A stretch of DNA of 37,604 nt. Source: Gammaproteobacteria bacterium. Its GTDB lineage: Bacteria > Pseudomonadota > Gammaproteobacteria > SZUA-152. A program made the position numbers and the translations under genes. The stretch covers positions 1-37,604 of the forward strand of contig DRQN01000140.1 of NCBI GenBank assembly GCA_011371455.1. The letters are read 5' to 3'. This document shows positions 37,554-37,604 of the stretch, in pieces; the stretch's first letter is position 1; every line of letters starts with the position of its first letter. The notes under the pieces are model-generated. The model was not told the origin of the DNA, did no database searches, and saw nothing but the letters and a program-made list of their open reading frames with translations.

Positions 37554-37604
37554 ATGTTAGATTACTACACCAAAAAGATACTCAACGCGCGCGTCTACGA
37601 GGTC
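37554..37604 (+). CDS. ilvA: Threonine ammonia-lyase IlvA, N-terminal fragment
   Basis: ATG 37554 opens a frame running off the right edge: MLDYYTKKILNARVYEV (17 residues). This matches the N-terminus of biosynthetic threonine deaminases (KIL-ARVY-V pattern), which start isoleucine synthesis by turning threonine into 2-oxobutyrate. The divergent placement beside rpiA is common in pseudomonads and related gammaproteobacteria and supports the call. Only the first residues are visible, so the catalytic lysine cannot be checked. Confidence 0.8.
   Translation, partial: MLDYYTKKILNARVYEV

Overview
The window is chromosomal DNA from a high-G+C gammaproteobacterium. The inference rests on the gene set (a class-typical mla-ibaG-murA order, fadE of the long gammaproteobacterial form, yggX, a biosynthetic rpiA/ilvA divergent pair) and on the protein sequences themselves. 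A free-living member of the Chromatiales or Ectothiorhodospiraceae type would fit, but no gene here fixes the genus. Almost everything is housekeeping. No phage, transposase, CRISPR array, rRNA or tRNA gene was recognised.

Layout. 1-163 is the start of an unidentified gene leaving the window on the left. 164-888 is a gene-free stretch filled with inverted repeats, including a striking multi-hairpin element (552-845). 889-1725 encodes a NaChBac/NavAb-type voltage-gated sodium channel, and 1998-2816 an exported DUF2279-like protein. 2853-12119, all on the minus strand, is a fatty-acid degradation cluster: a papain-like C92 hydrolase and FadE, then a FadI-type thiolase and FadJ-type multifunctional enzyme, then an AMP-forming acyl-CoA synthetase and a YciA-type thioesterase. 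Two plus-strand genes follow (AEC permease, Bax-like glucosaminidase).

From 37446 down to 14552 nearly all genes run on the minus strand and join clusters that are separate in many relatives: rpiA-DUF2905-metallopeptidase; a DUF72-like gene with mlaF-E-D, a TolC-family gene, mlaC and mlaB; a YadG/YadH ABC exporter; ibaG; murA; the histidine genes hisG-D-C-B-H-A-F-I-E; a HIT hydrolase; tatA-B-C; yggX. The Mla proteins move phospholipids between outer and inner membranes, MurA starts peptidoglycan precursor synthesis, the His enzymes make histidine from PRPP and ATP, and TatABC exports folded proteins. ilvA begins divergently at the right edge.

Unusual points: (1) the his genes are separated by roughly 80-200 bp composite palindromic elements at five junctions, although neighbouring operons use ATGA overlaps; (2) a 787-residue Calx-beta/beta-helix lipoprotein gene lies between hisG and hisD and contains a recent-looking 342-bp tandem duplication; (3) a TolC-family gene sits between mlaD and mlaC; (4) TatC has an acidic tail of about 109 residues; (5) a membrane-anchored protein carries a metzincin-like HExxHxxGxxD motif. 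I did not find a clearly new multi-gene defence or mobile system. The best candidates for novelty are the repeat-punctuated his operon, the interrupting lipoprotein, and the modified mla operon.
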